31,690 nucleotides of DNA, taken from positions 1 to 31,690 of the forward strand of contig CAZRUA010000033.1 of NCBI GenBank assembly GCA_964603125.1. The letters run 5' to 3'. The notes beneath the pieces are model-generated. The model saw only the letters and a program-made list of their open reading frames with translations, searched no databases and was not told where the DNA came from. The translations under genes were made by a program, and so were the position numbers. Within the stretch, counting starts at the first letter, position 1. The number at the start of each line of letters is the position of its first letter. Shown here one piece after another: positions 25,384-31,690 of this stretch. This stretch comes from CAZRUA01 sp964603125. Lineage in GTDB: Bacteria > Bacteroidota > Bacteroidia > B-17B0 > Aurantibacillaceae.

Positions 25384-25830
25384 GTGCTAAGCAAACTAAA
25401 TTTTCCACAATATAAATTCAGAATTAAAGAAGAAAAACAGAAACTTCTGATATTTGATGTGGTGCGCAAAAAATTTGTTGATTTGGCTCCAGAAGAATGG
25501 GTAAGGCAACATATAATTAACTTTTGCTTAACAGAGCTTGGTGTTCCATTATCCTTAATTGGAGTTGAAAAACAAATTAAAATTAATAACACAATCAAAC
25601 GTTTTGATGTTCTATGTTTTAATTCAAATTTGAAACCTATCTTATTGATTGAATGTAAATCACCCGATATACAATTAAACCAATCGGTAGCCGAACAATC
25701 GCTGAGATACAATATGGTTTTGGAAGCTCAACACATATGGATATCCAACGGAATACAAAATTATATACTTTCAAATCAAAAAGTTACGAGTAGTCTAGAA
25801 GAATTTAAATTACTTTTCAAACAGCCTTAA
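25384..25830 (+). CDS. Stand-alone HsdR N-terminal-like (PD-(D/E)xK fold) protein
   Basis: A 148-residue protein resembling only the N-terminal nuclease domain of type I restriction subunit R (HsdR_N-type). The PD-(D/E)xK core is visible: Asp75 in KRFDVLCF, then Glu90-x-Lys92 in LLIECKSP, with PEEWVRQHIINF (36-47) forming the usual first helix and QSVAEQSLRYN (100-110) a later conserved helix. No helicase, specificity or methyltransferase gene is nearby, so it is not a restriction system. It is divergent from the AMP nucleosidase-holA operon; I recall such small HsdR_N genes often sitting beside holA in Bacteroidota, which suggests a DNA-maintenance role, but none is established. The GTG at 25384 fits the family N-terminus (LNFPQYKFRIK). 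There is no visible frameshift, so this is probably a true short gene rather than a remnant. Confidence 0.85.
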   Translation: MLSKLNFPQYKFRIKEEKQKLLIFDVVRKKFVDLAPEEWVRQHIINFCLTELGVPLSLIGVEKQIKINNTIKRFDVLCFNSNLKPILLIECKSPDIQLNQSVAEQSLRYNMVLEAQHIWISNGIQNYILSNQKVTSSLEEFKLLFKQP

Positions 25831-25906
25831 TTTTTGCCGTTTATCATTTTTTTTTACAGTTTTAGTGAAAATTTAAAAAGGTATTGATTTTTATCCCATA
25901 TTCGCC

Positions 25907-25937
25907 TTGGTAATTTCCCCCCAAATTGCTAACTTTA
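25907..25937 (+). promoter_or_regulatory. Candidate promoter for the subtilase gene
   Basis: TTG at 25907-25909 and TAACTTTA at 25930-25937 are 20 bp apart; only the last base departs from TAnnTTTG. A leader of about 27 bases would precede the ATG at 25970. Confidence 0.45.
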
Positions 25938-25969
25938 AATATTAATTATTAAACTTAAAATTAATTCTC

Positions 25970-28936
25970 ATGACAAAAAAGTATTTTTTTGCTCTTGGAG
26001 TAGCAGCTTCGCTTAGTTTAAACACTATGCTTGATGCGTCAAATCCAAATCAAACATTGCCAATTGCAAAGCGATTTTCAATTAAGCAAGGTTTAAAAGA
26101 AGGTGTAGATTACCAATCTAAAACCATTATTTTAAAAGTAAAACCACAATACAGAAATATCTGTACTGATGGATACATCAACAATGCTGATGTAAACATG
26201 ATTTTTAATTGGATTGGGGCTCAAAAATTCAACAAACGCTTTCCAAATCAAAAAGCACCTGAAAGAGAAAGAAACAGCGCTGGGGTTAAAATGGCTGACT
26301 TATCTTTAGTGTTCACAGTAAAATATTCAAGCAACATTGGTTTAGAAAAAGCAATTAACAAATTACTAGAAACTGGTATTTTTGATTTTGCTGAACCAGA
26401 TTATATGTATTCTCCGTTAGTTTTTAATCCTAACGACCCTAGAGCTGCTGTTGGTCAGCAACAGTATAATTATTTGAACCGTATCAAAGCTTTTGATGCT
26501 TGGGATATCACTACAAACACTTCAAATCCAGGAAGTCAAGGTAGCGTAAATACTGTAATCGGTATTGTTGACTCTGGTTCGGATTTAGATCATCCAGATT
26601 TAGCTGGTAATCTATATATTAACTCTGGAGACCCAGTTAATGGCTTAGATGATGATAATGATGGATATTTTGATAATAATGCAGGTTGGGATTTAGCAGG
26701 AGCTGACTACAACAATGTAGTTGGTGATAACAATGCAAATACAACAGGGGCTAATAACTCGCATGGTTCACACGTATCAGGTTGCGCTGCAGCATCAACC
26801 AATAATGGAGTTGGAGTTGCTGGTGTAGGCTTTAATTGTAAATTTTTACCTGTGAAATGTGCCGCAGATAATGACACTCGTGGATCTGGTGGTGTAGGTT
26901 ACATCATTGCTGGTTACGACGGTATTACTTACGCAGCTGATCATGGAGCACAAATTATTAACTGCTCTTGGGGTGGTGCTGGTGGCGGTAGCTTTGGTCA
27001 ATTAATTATTGATTACGCTACAATAAACAAAAACTGTTTAGTAGTTGCTGCTGCTGGTAATGATGCTTCAGAAGGAGCTTTCTATCCTGCTGCATATACC
27101 TACGTTTTATCTGTTGCTGCTACAAATGCTACAAATGATTCTAAAGCTTCTTTCTCAAACTGGGATTATTCAGTGGATATTTCTGCTCCAGGTAATGGTA
27201 TCTACAATACTATCTATAACGATAGTTATACCTCACAAAGCGGAACATCAATGGCTTCTCCTATTGTAGCTGGTGGTGCTGGTTTAGTTTTATCAAAATG
27301 GCCAACTTATACAGGTATGCAATGTGGTGAGCGTTTAAAAGTTACTGCTGATAATCACTATACTGGTTCTAACTTAACAAGTTATAATAATAAGTTAGGT
27401 ACAGGACGTATGAATTTATACAAAGCTTTAACTGACCCTGATAAACCTTCTGTAGTTCCAAGTAACGCTGCTTATAACGATAATAACGACCAAGCTTTTG
27501 TTGCAGGAGACACAATTAATTTTATAGCTGATTGGACAGATTATTTAGCTCCAACTACTAATGCAACAGTTGCTGTTACAGCTGTAGGTACTACAGCTGC
27601 TAACGTAACAATAGTTCAAGGCGCGGCTACTTTAGGTGCAATTAATACTTTACAAACTGTTAACAATAATACTCAACCATTCCGTTTCAAAATAAACGCT
27701 GGTACTCCACTAAACACTGTAATTACCTTACAAGCTGTTGTAACTGATGGTTCATATACTGCTAAATATTTCTTTACAGTAACTGTAAACGTAGATTATG
27801 TAAACATCAACATTAACGAAGTAGGTACAACAATTTCAAGCAAAGGTAAAATCGGATTTAACGCTGATGGAGCTGTTGAAGGTTTAGGATTTACTTATGC
27901 AGGTGAGCAATTGTTGTACGAAGCTGCATTAATGATTGGAACTAGCACAACTGCTGTTTCTGATGCATTCCGAGGCGCAACAGGAAACACTGCAGATGCT
28001 GACTTTGTAAGTATGGAAAATGCTAATCGTTTAGCAGTTCCTATTGTATCTGAGTTTGATGTAACTGGTAAAGCTAATGATAACGCTGCTACACCTGTTC
28101 AAAATGTACAAACTCGCTATAATGCTTATGCTTGGAGTACTCCGGGTCATACAAAATATGTTATTGTTGAATACATTATCAAAAACACAGGAGCACCTTT
28201 AGCTAATCTTTACGCAGGTATTGCTGGTGACTGGGATATTCCTAACTACGCGAATAACAAAACAGATTACGATGCAACAAAAAACATGGGATATGCATAC
28301 AGCACAGATGCTTTAGGTAAATGGGCTGGTGTGAAATTATTAACTAATTCTGCGGGTCCAAACTTCTACGGTATTGATAACGTTGCTGGTGGTGGCGGAG
28401 GTGTTGACTTAAACGATGCTGGTAACTACGTAAGTACTTCAGATAAATATACTGTTTTATCTACTACAAGAAATCAAGCTGGTGGTACAGGAACAGGTAC
28501 TGACATTATGATGGTTATGAGTTCAGGACCTTACTCAATCAATACAAATGACAGTATTACAGTTGCTTTTGCTTTAATTGCGGGTGATGATTTAGCTGAC
28601 TTACAAGCTAGTGCTGATAGTGCTGATGTTCAATACAACGGTCCGACTTCAGTTGGTATCAAAAACAATGTAAGCAACGAATTATATGCAAACATCTTCC
28701 CTAACCCAAATAATGGTTCAGCTACTTTAATGTTTACTGCTGATAAAGCTTCTACAGTTAACTTAACTATTTTAAACAGTTTAGGACAAGTAGTGAAACA
28801 AGTAAATAACTTTAACGCTACAATTGGAGTAAATACTCAAAAAGTAGATTTAAGCGATTTACCAAACGGAACTTATTTCTATAAATTACGTATCAACGAT
28901 AAAGAATCAGTTCGTAAATTGGTTATTAGCAAATAA
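25970..28936 (+). CDS. S8-family subtilase exported by type IX secretion
   Basis: A 988-residue secreted serine protease. A signal peptide (about 1-23) is followed by a propeptide-like region (about 45-150). The subtilase domain (about 165-475) has the full catalytic triad: Asp201 in GIVDSGSDLDHPDL, His265 in NNSHGSHVSG and Ser427 in SGTSMASPIVAG, with oxyanion Asn364 in AAAGND; GLDDDNDGYFDN (225-236) looks like a calcium-binding insertion. A beta-rich middle (about 480-900) of unknown role follows, and the last ~80 residues form a T9SS type A sorting domain (NIFPNPNNG, LTILNSLGQVVKQV, LPNGTYFYKL, KLVISK). It should be exported through SprA and may be surface-attached or released. Codon use is strongly biased, pointing to high expression. 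It is monocistronic, with a promoter candidate upstream and a terminator downstream. Confidence 0.94.
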   Translation: MTKKYFFALGVAASLSLNTMLDASNPNQTLPIAKRFSIKQGLKEGVDYQSKTIILKVKPQYRNICTDGYINNADVNMIFNWIGAQKFNKRFPNQKAPERERNSAGVKMADLSLVFTVKYSSNIGLEKAINKLLETGIFDFAEPDYMYSPLVFNPNDPRAAVGQQQYNYLNRIKAFDAWDITTNTSNPGSQGSVNTVIGIVDSGSDLDHPDLAGNLYINSGDPVNGLDDDNDGYFDNNAGWDLAGADYNNVVGDNNANTTGANNSHGSHVSGCAAASTNNGVGVAGVGFNCKFLPVKCAADNDTRGSGGVGYIIAGYDGITYAADHGAQIINCSWGGAGGGSFGQLIIDYATINKNCLVVAAAGNDASEGAFYPAAYTYVLSVAATNATNDSKASFSNWDYSVDISAPGNGIYNTIYNDSYTSQSGTSMASPIVAGGAGLVLSKWPTYTGMQCGERLKVTADNHYTGSNLTSYNNKLGTGRMNLYKALTDPDKPSVVPSNAAYNDNNDQAFVAGDTINFIADWTDYLAPTTNATVAVTAVGTTAANVTIVQGAATLGAINTLQTVNNNTQPFRFKINAGTPLNTVITLQAVVTDGSYTAKYFFTVTVNVDYVNININEVGTTISSKGKIGFNADGAVEGLGFTYAGEQLLYEAALMIGTSTTAVSDAFRGATGNTADADFVSMENANRLAVPIVSEFDVTGKANDNAATPVQNVQTRYNAYAWSTPGHTKYVIVEYIIKNTGAPLANLYAGIAGDWDIPNYANNKTDYDATKNMGYAYSTDALGKWAGVKLLTNSAGPNFYGIDNVAGGGGGVDLNDAGNYVSTSDKYTVLSTTRNQAGGTGTGTDIMMVMSSGPYSINTNDSITVAFALIAGDDLADLQASADSADVQYNGPTSVGIKNNVSNELYANIFPNPNNGSATLMFTADKASTVNLTILNSLGQVVKQVNNFNATIGVNTQKVDLSDLPNGTYFYKLRINDKESVRKLVISK

Positions 28937-28960
28937 TCCATTTCTTTATAATTCAATTAA

Positions 28961-28990
28961 AACGCCTAGCAAATTGTTAGGCGTTTTTTT
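28961..28990 (+). terminator. Intrinsic terminator of the subtilase gene
   Basis: Arms AACGCCTAGCAA (28961-28972) and TTGTTAGGCGTT (28974-28985) are reverse complements with one wobble; the innermost bases form the loop. A T-run follows to about 28990, 24 bp past the stop. Confidence 0.9.
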
Positions 28991-29000
28991 ATTATCTTTG
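28974..29000 (+). promoter_or_regulatory. Candidate ffh promoter overlapping the subtilase terminator
   Basis: TATCTTTG at 28993-29000 matches TAnnTTTG exactly. The nearest TTG (28974-28976) is 16 bp upstream and sits inside the terminator stem. A leader of about 20 bases would precede the ATG at 29026. Confidence 0.45.
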
Positions 29001-29025
29001 GCCTTCATTTTTACGATTTTATACC

Positions 29026-30369
29026 ATGTTTGATAATTTAAGTGATAAGCTAGAAAGAGCCTTTAAAGTTTTAAAAGGTCAAGGAAAGATTTCGGAAATT
29101 AACGTTGCCGAAACATTAAAGGAAGTTAGAAAAGCTTTATTAGACGCCGATGTTAACTTTAAGGTTGCAAAGCAATTTACAGATACTGTAAAAGAGAAAG
29201 CTTTAGGACAAAATGTATTAACTTCAATTTCACCAGGACAATTACTTATTAAAATCACTCATGATGAATTAAAAGATTTGATGGGTGGGCAAAAGGAGGA
29301 TATTTATTTAGGCTCCAATCCTACAATCATTTTAATGAGTGGTTTGCAAGGTAGTGGTAAAACAACTTTCTCGGGTAAATTAGCTAACTATTTAAAAACA
29401 AAAAAAGGTAAAAAACCATTATTAGTAGCTTGTGATATTTATCGTCCTGCCGCTATTGATCAATTACATGTGCTAGGAGAACAAATTGGCGTGGAAGTTT
29501 TTTCGGATAGAGAAAATAAAAACCCGATTGATATCACTCAAAAAGCAATTAAACAAGCGAAAGAAAATGGCAATACAGTTGTCATTATAGATACTGCAGG
29601 TCGTTTGGCTGTAGACGAGGCGATGATGAATGAAATTTCAGATTTAAAAAAAGCTATTAAGCCCGATGAAATTTTATTTGTTGTAGATAGTATGACCGGG
29701 CAAGATGCCGTAAATACTGCCAAAGCCTTTAACGATAGATTAGATTTTAACGGAGTTATATTAACCAAATTAGATGGTGATACACGTGGTGGAGCTGCTC
29801 TATCGATAAAATCAGTTGTAAACAAACCAATTAAATTTGTTGGTACTGGCGAGAAAATGGACGCTTTAGACGTTTTCTACCCAGAGCGTATGGCTGATAG
29901 GATTTTGGGAATGGGTGACGTTGTTACTTTAGTTGAGCGTGCTCAAGAACAATACGATGAAGAAGAAGCTAGAAAACTTCAAAAGAAAATTGCTAAAAAC
30001 CAATTCAACTTTAACGACTTCTTATCGCAATTGCAACAAATCAAAAAAATGGGTAACATTAAAGATTTAGTTGGAATGATTCCAGGCGTGGGTAAAGCCG
30101 TGAAAGATATGGACATTAATGACGATGCCTTTAAATCAATTGAAGCCATTATTTATTCGATGACAGTTGAAGAGCGAGAAAAACCAGAAGTTATCAATGG
30201 TTCGAGAAGAGCGCGCATTGCTAAAGGAAGCGGAACTAACATACAAGAGGTGAACAAATTGATGAAACAATTTGAAGAAACCAAAAAAATGATGCGCATG
30301 ATGCAAGATAAAAATGCAATGGCAAAAATGATGCGTGCAATGCCTAACATGGGAAAAATGCCTAAATAA
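29026..30369 (+). CDS. ffh: Signal recognition particle protein Ffh (SRP54)
   Basis: Ffh binds signal sequences emerging from the ribosome and, with 4.5S RNA and FtsY, delivers them to the membrane. The 447-residue protein shows an N domain (about 1-90), a G domain with P-loop GLQGSGKTT (106-114), DIYRPAAIDQL (137-147), DTAGR and TKLDGDTRGG, and a methionine-rich M domain (about 300-447) with the RNA-binding SRRARIAKGSGT segment and a tail rich in KMMRMM. Length and order are standard. The SRP RNA gene is not seen in this window. folD begins 6 bp downstream, so the two are probably co-transcribed. Confidence 0.96.
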   Translation: MFDNLSDKLERAFKVLKGQGKISEINVAETLKEVRKALLDADVNFKVAKQFTDTVKEKALGQNVLTSISPGQLLIKITHDELKDLMGGQKEDIYLGSNPTIILMSGLQGSGKTTFSGKLANYLKTKKGKKPLLVACDIYRPAAIDQLHVLGEQIGVEVFSDRENKNPIDITQKAIKQAKENGNTVVIIDTAGRLAVDEAMMNEISDLKKAIKPDEILFVVDSMTGQDAVNTAKAFNDRLDFNGVILTKLDGDTRGGAALSIKSVVNKPIKFVGTGEKMDALDVFYPERMADRILGMGDVVTLVERAQEQYDEEEARKLQKKIAKNQFNFNDFLSQLQQIKKMGNIKDLVGMIPGVGKAVKDMDINDDAFKSIEAIIYSMTVEEREKPEVINGSRRARIAKGSGTNIQEVNKLMKQFEETKKMMRMMQDKNAMAKMMRAMPNMGKMPK

Positions 30370-30375
30370 TATACT

Positions 30376-31272
30376 TTGACTACAACATTAGGAAATATAA
30401 TCGATGGTAAAAAAATCTCGATGCTTTTGCAAGAAGAGATTTCGAAAGAAGTTTTAGCCTTAAAAGAACAAGGCAAAAAAATCCCACATCTAGCAGCAAT
30501 TCTTGTTGGTGATGACCCTGCAAGCCAAGCTTATGTAAACAACAAAGTTAAAGCTTGCGAAAACGTAGGGTTTAAATCTACACTAATAAACTTTGAAGCT
30601 TATGTTTCAGAAATAAAGCTTCTAAATAAAATTGAAGAATTAAATAATGATGATGATATTGATGGATACATTGTTCAACTTCCATTGCCACGTCATATTA
30701 GCGAGCAAAAAATAATTGAAGCGATAAAACCAAGTAAGGACGTGGACGGATTTCATCCAATAAACGTTGGTCGTTTGGTTTTAAATCTTCCAACATATGT
30801 AAGTGCAACACCTTTTGGTATAGTTCAGCTTTTAGAACGTTATCAAATTGAAACACAAGGAAAACATTGTGTAGTAATTGGCCGAAGCCATATTGTTGGT
30901 TCGCCAATGAGTATTTTAATGGCAAAAAACACCAATTTAGCCAATTCAACGGTAACTTTGTGCCATAGTCGTACTGAAAATCTAAAAGAACATACTTTAA
31001 AAGCTGATATCATTATTGCAGCTATTGGAAAACCAAACTTTGTAACTGCGGATATGGTTAAGGAAGGTGCTGTAGTGATTGACGTAGGTATTAATAGAGT
31101 TGACGACCTAAACTCCAAAAAAGGTTATAAATTAGTTGGAGATGTTAATTTTGACGAAGTTAAATTAAAAGCCTCATTTATTACTCCTGTTCCTGGTGGT
31201 GTAGGCCCAATGACTATTGCTAGTTTGTTAAAAAACACTTTGTTAGCGGCTAAAAAAGAAATTTACGCTTAA
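30376..31272 (+). CDS. folD: Bifunctional methylenetetrahydrofolate dehydrogenase / cyclohydrolase
   Basis: FolD interconverts 5,10-methylene-, methenyl- and 10-formyl-tetrahydrofolate, the last being the donor for Fmt. The 298-residue protein has the active-site YVNNKVKAC segment (Tyr53, Lys57), QLPLPRHI (101-108), KDVDGFHPINVGRL (121-134), the GRSHIVGSP nucleotide-binding turn (169-177) and the PGGVGPMTIASLL signature near the C-terminus. I take the TTG at 30376 as the start because it keeps the conserved IIDGK strand; the first in-frame ATG (30421) would remove it. It lies 6 bp after ffh. Confidence 0.95.
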   Translation: MTTTLGNIIDGKKISMLLQEEISKEVLALKEQGKKIPHLAAILVGDDPASQAYVNNKVKACENVGFKSTLINFEAYVSEIKLLNKIEELNNDDDIDGYIVQLPLPRHISEQKIIEAIKPSKDVDGFHPINVGRLVLNLPTYVSATPFGIVQLLERYQIETQGKHCVVIGRSHIVGSPMSILMAKNTNLANSTVTLCHSRTENLKEHTLKADIIIAAIGKPNFVTADMVKEGAVVIDVGINRVDDLNSKKGYKLVGDVNFDEVKLKASFITPVPGGVGPMTIASLLKNTLLAAKKEIYA

Positions 31273-31276
31273 AATT

Positions 31277-31305
31277 TTGCAGACTGGTAAAAAGTACTAT
31301 TTTTG
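31277..31305 (+). promoter_or_regulatory. Promoter for the tandem lipoprotein genes
   Basis: TTG at 31277-31279 (within TTTTG) and TATTTTTG at 31298-31305 are 18 bp apart, an exact fit to TTG-N17-23-TAnnTTTG. A leader of about 25 bases would precede the ATG at 31336. The proximity to the folD stop shows the lipoproteins have their own transcription start. Confidence 0.6.
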
Positions 31306-31335
31306 TTGGACTTAAAAACATTTAAAAACAATATT

Positions 31336-31596
31336 ATGAAAAAAATTATTTTATTAGCAGCAGTTGCTACTTTAGGTTTGGCATCTTGCAAAAAAGATTA
31401 CTCATGTACTTGTACAAACACTGATGTAACTACAATTACTGGTGGTGCTTCTACTACTACAACTGACGCAGCTGTAACAACTAAGTACTTGGAAACTAAA
31501 AAAGGATATGCAAAAGGTAACTGTGTTAGCACAGAAACAACATATACAGGAACTGGTTATACAACTGTTTCAACAAACAAATGTGAGTTAAAATAA
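31336..31596 (+). CDS. Small threonine-rich lipoprotein, tandem copy 1
   Basis: An 86-residue predicted lipoprotein of unknown function. The N-terminus MKKIILLAAVATLGLASC is a lipoprotein signal with Cys18 as the lipidation site; the lysines after it are common on Bacteroidota lipoproteins. The mature part has about two dozen threonines, several in runs, and four cysteines (24, 26, 63, 83) that could form two disulfides. I choose the ATG at 31336 rather than the in-frame TTG at 31303, which lies inside the promoter and would spoil the signal peptide. A second copy with a near-identical start begins 17 bp downstream without an intervening terminator. No recognised domain is evident. Confidence 0.8.
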   Translation: MKKIILLAAVATLGLASCKKDYSCTCTNTDVTTITGGASTTTTDAAVTTKYLETKKGYAKGNCVSTETTYTGTGYTTVSTNKCELK

Positions 31597-31613
31597 TCTA
31601 TAAACATTAAAAA

Positions 31614-31690
31614 ATGAAGAAAATTATTTTATTAGCTGCAGTTGCTACTTTAGGTTTAGCATCTTGCAAAAAAGATTACACTTGTACTTG
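31614..31690 (+). CDS. Small lipoprotein, tandem copy 2 (3' end outside window)
   Basis: The first 25 codons are visible. The encoded start differs from copy 1 in one residue only (Ser23 to Thr), and 72 of 77 bases are identical; three of the five differing bases are synonymous changes. The lipobox LASC is intact. The gene lies 17 bp after the copy 1 stop with no terminator between, so both should share the promoter at 31277. The rest lies beyond the window edge. Confidence 0.8.
   Translation, partial: MKKIILLAAVATLGLASCKKDYTCT

Noticed and set aside
25338..25712. N-terminal extension of the AMP nucleosidase frame
   Set aside because: The family begins at the ATG at 25337; the extension is antisense to the HsdR_N-like gene and lacks domain character.
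25384..25830. Remnant of a type I restriction system
   Set aside because: The frame is intact with catalytic residues present, and no hsdM, hsdS or helicase fragments lie on either side.
27045..27269. 74-codon frame inside the subtilase gene
   Set aside because: Out-of-frame shadow within the conserved protease domain.
31303..31335. Upstream TTG start for the first small lipoprotein
   Set aside because: It lies inside the -7 element and would add 11 residues in front of a perfect lipoprotein signal; copy 2 starts at the equivalent ATG.
1..31690. CRISPR arrays, insertion sequences, prophage, tRNA or rRNA genes
   Set aside because: On reading through the window I saw no regularly spaced direct repeats, no transposase or integrase frames and no tRNA or rRNA signatures; a tRNA covariance scan would be needed for certainty.

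Overview
The window is a low-GC (roughly one-third G+C by eye) chromosomal segment of a Bacteroidota bacterium. Three lines of evidence support this. A complete sprA gene encodes the outer-membrane translocon of the type IX secretion system (T9SS), which is restricted to the Fibrobacterota-Chlorobiota-Bacteroidota group. Two predicted exported proteins carry C-terminal T9SS sorting domains. Several promoters match the Bacteroidota form TTG-N17-23-TAnnTTTG, and Shine-Dalgarno sequences are generally absent. I cannot name a genus. Nearly all of the sequence is ordinary core chromosome; I see no transposase, integrase, phage gene, CRISPR array, tRNA or rRNA.

Layout. Bases 1-1781: panC (5' end cut by the window edge) and fmt, tightly spaced. 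Bases 1782-2161: a 380-bp non-coding stretch with a hairpin just after fmt and a good promoter for an HU-family gene (2162-2443), which ends in a strong terminator. Bases 2552-3430: a secreted T9SS cargo protein with its own terminator. Bases 3495-4187 (minus): a short sirtuin that appears to lack the zinc-binding cysteines. Bases 4405-14652: malic enzyme maeB, ruvA and the 2455-residue sprA, ended by a bidirectional terminator. Bases 14683-16929 (minus): an overlapping operon of an RsmF/Sun-type rRNA methyltransferase and two ElaA-type GNAT acetyltransferases. Bases 16995-22688: prfA, a leucine-dehydrogenase-type enzyme, then the nusB - DUF1573 lipoprotein - yajC - ybbR - coaE cluster. Bases 22702-25337 (minus): AMP nucleosidase, holA and a secreted glycerophosphodiester phosphodiesterase. 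Divergent from these lies a stand-alone HsdR-N-like nuclease-fold gene (25384-25830). Bases 25970-28936: a large T9SS-sorted subtilase. Bases 29026-31272: ffh and folD. Bases 31336-31690: two tandem, nearly identical small lipoprotein genes, the second cut by the window edge.

How the genes relate. SprA would export the two sorting-domain proteins (2552-3430 and 25970-28936). Ffh and YajC belong to the Sec/SRP route that feeds the inner membrane. prfA, fmt, rsmF, nusB and ffh form a translation/RNA theme; panC and coaE are the early and last steps of CoA synthesis.

I found no clear previously undescribed multi-gene system. The items most worth a second look are the stand-alone PD-(D/E)xK-like protein beside holA/AMP nucleosidase, the sirtuin without a zinc tetrad, the tandem small lipoproteins at the right edge, and the paired structured elements in front of maeB.
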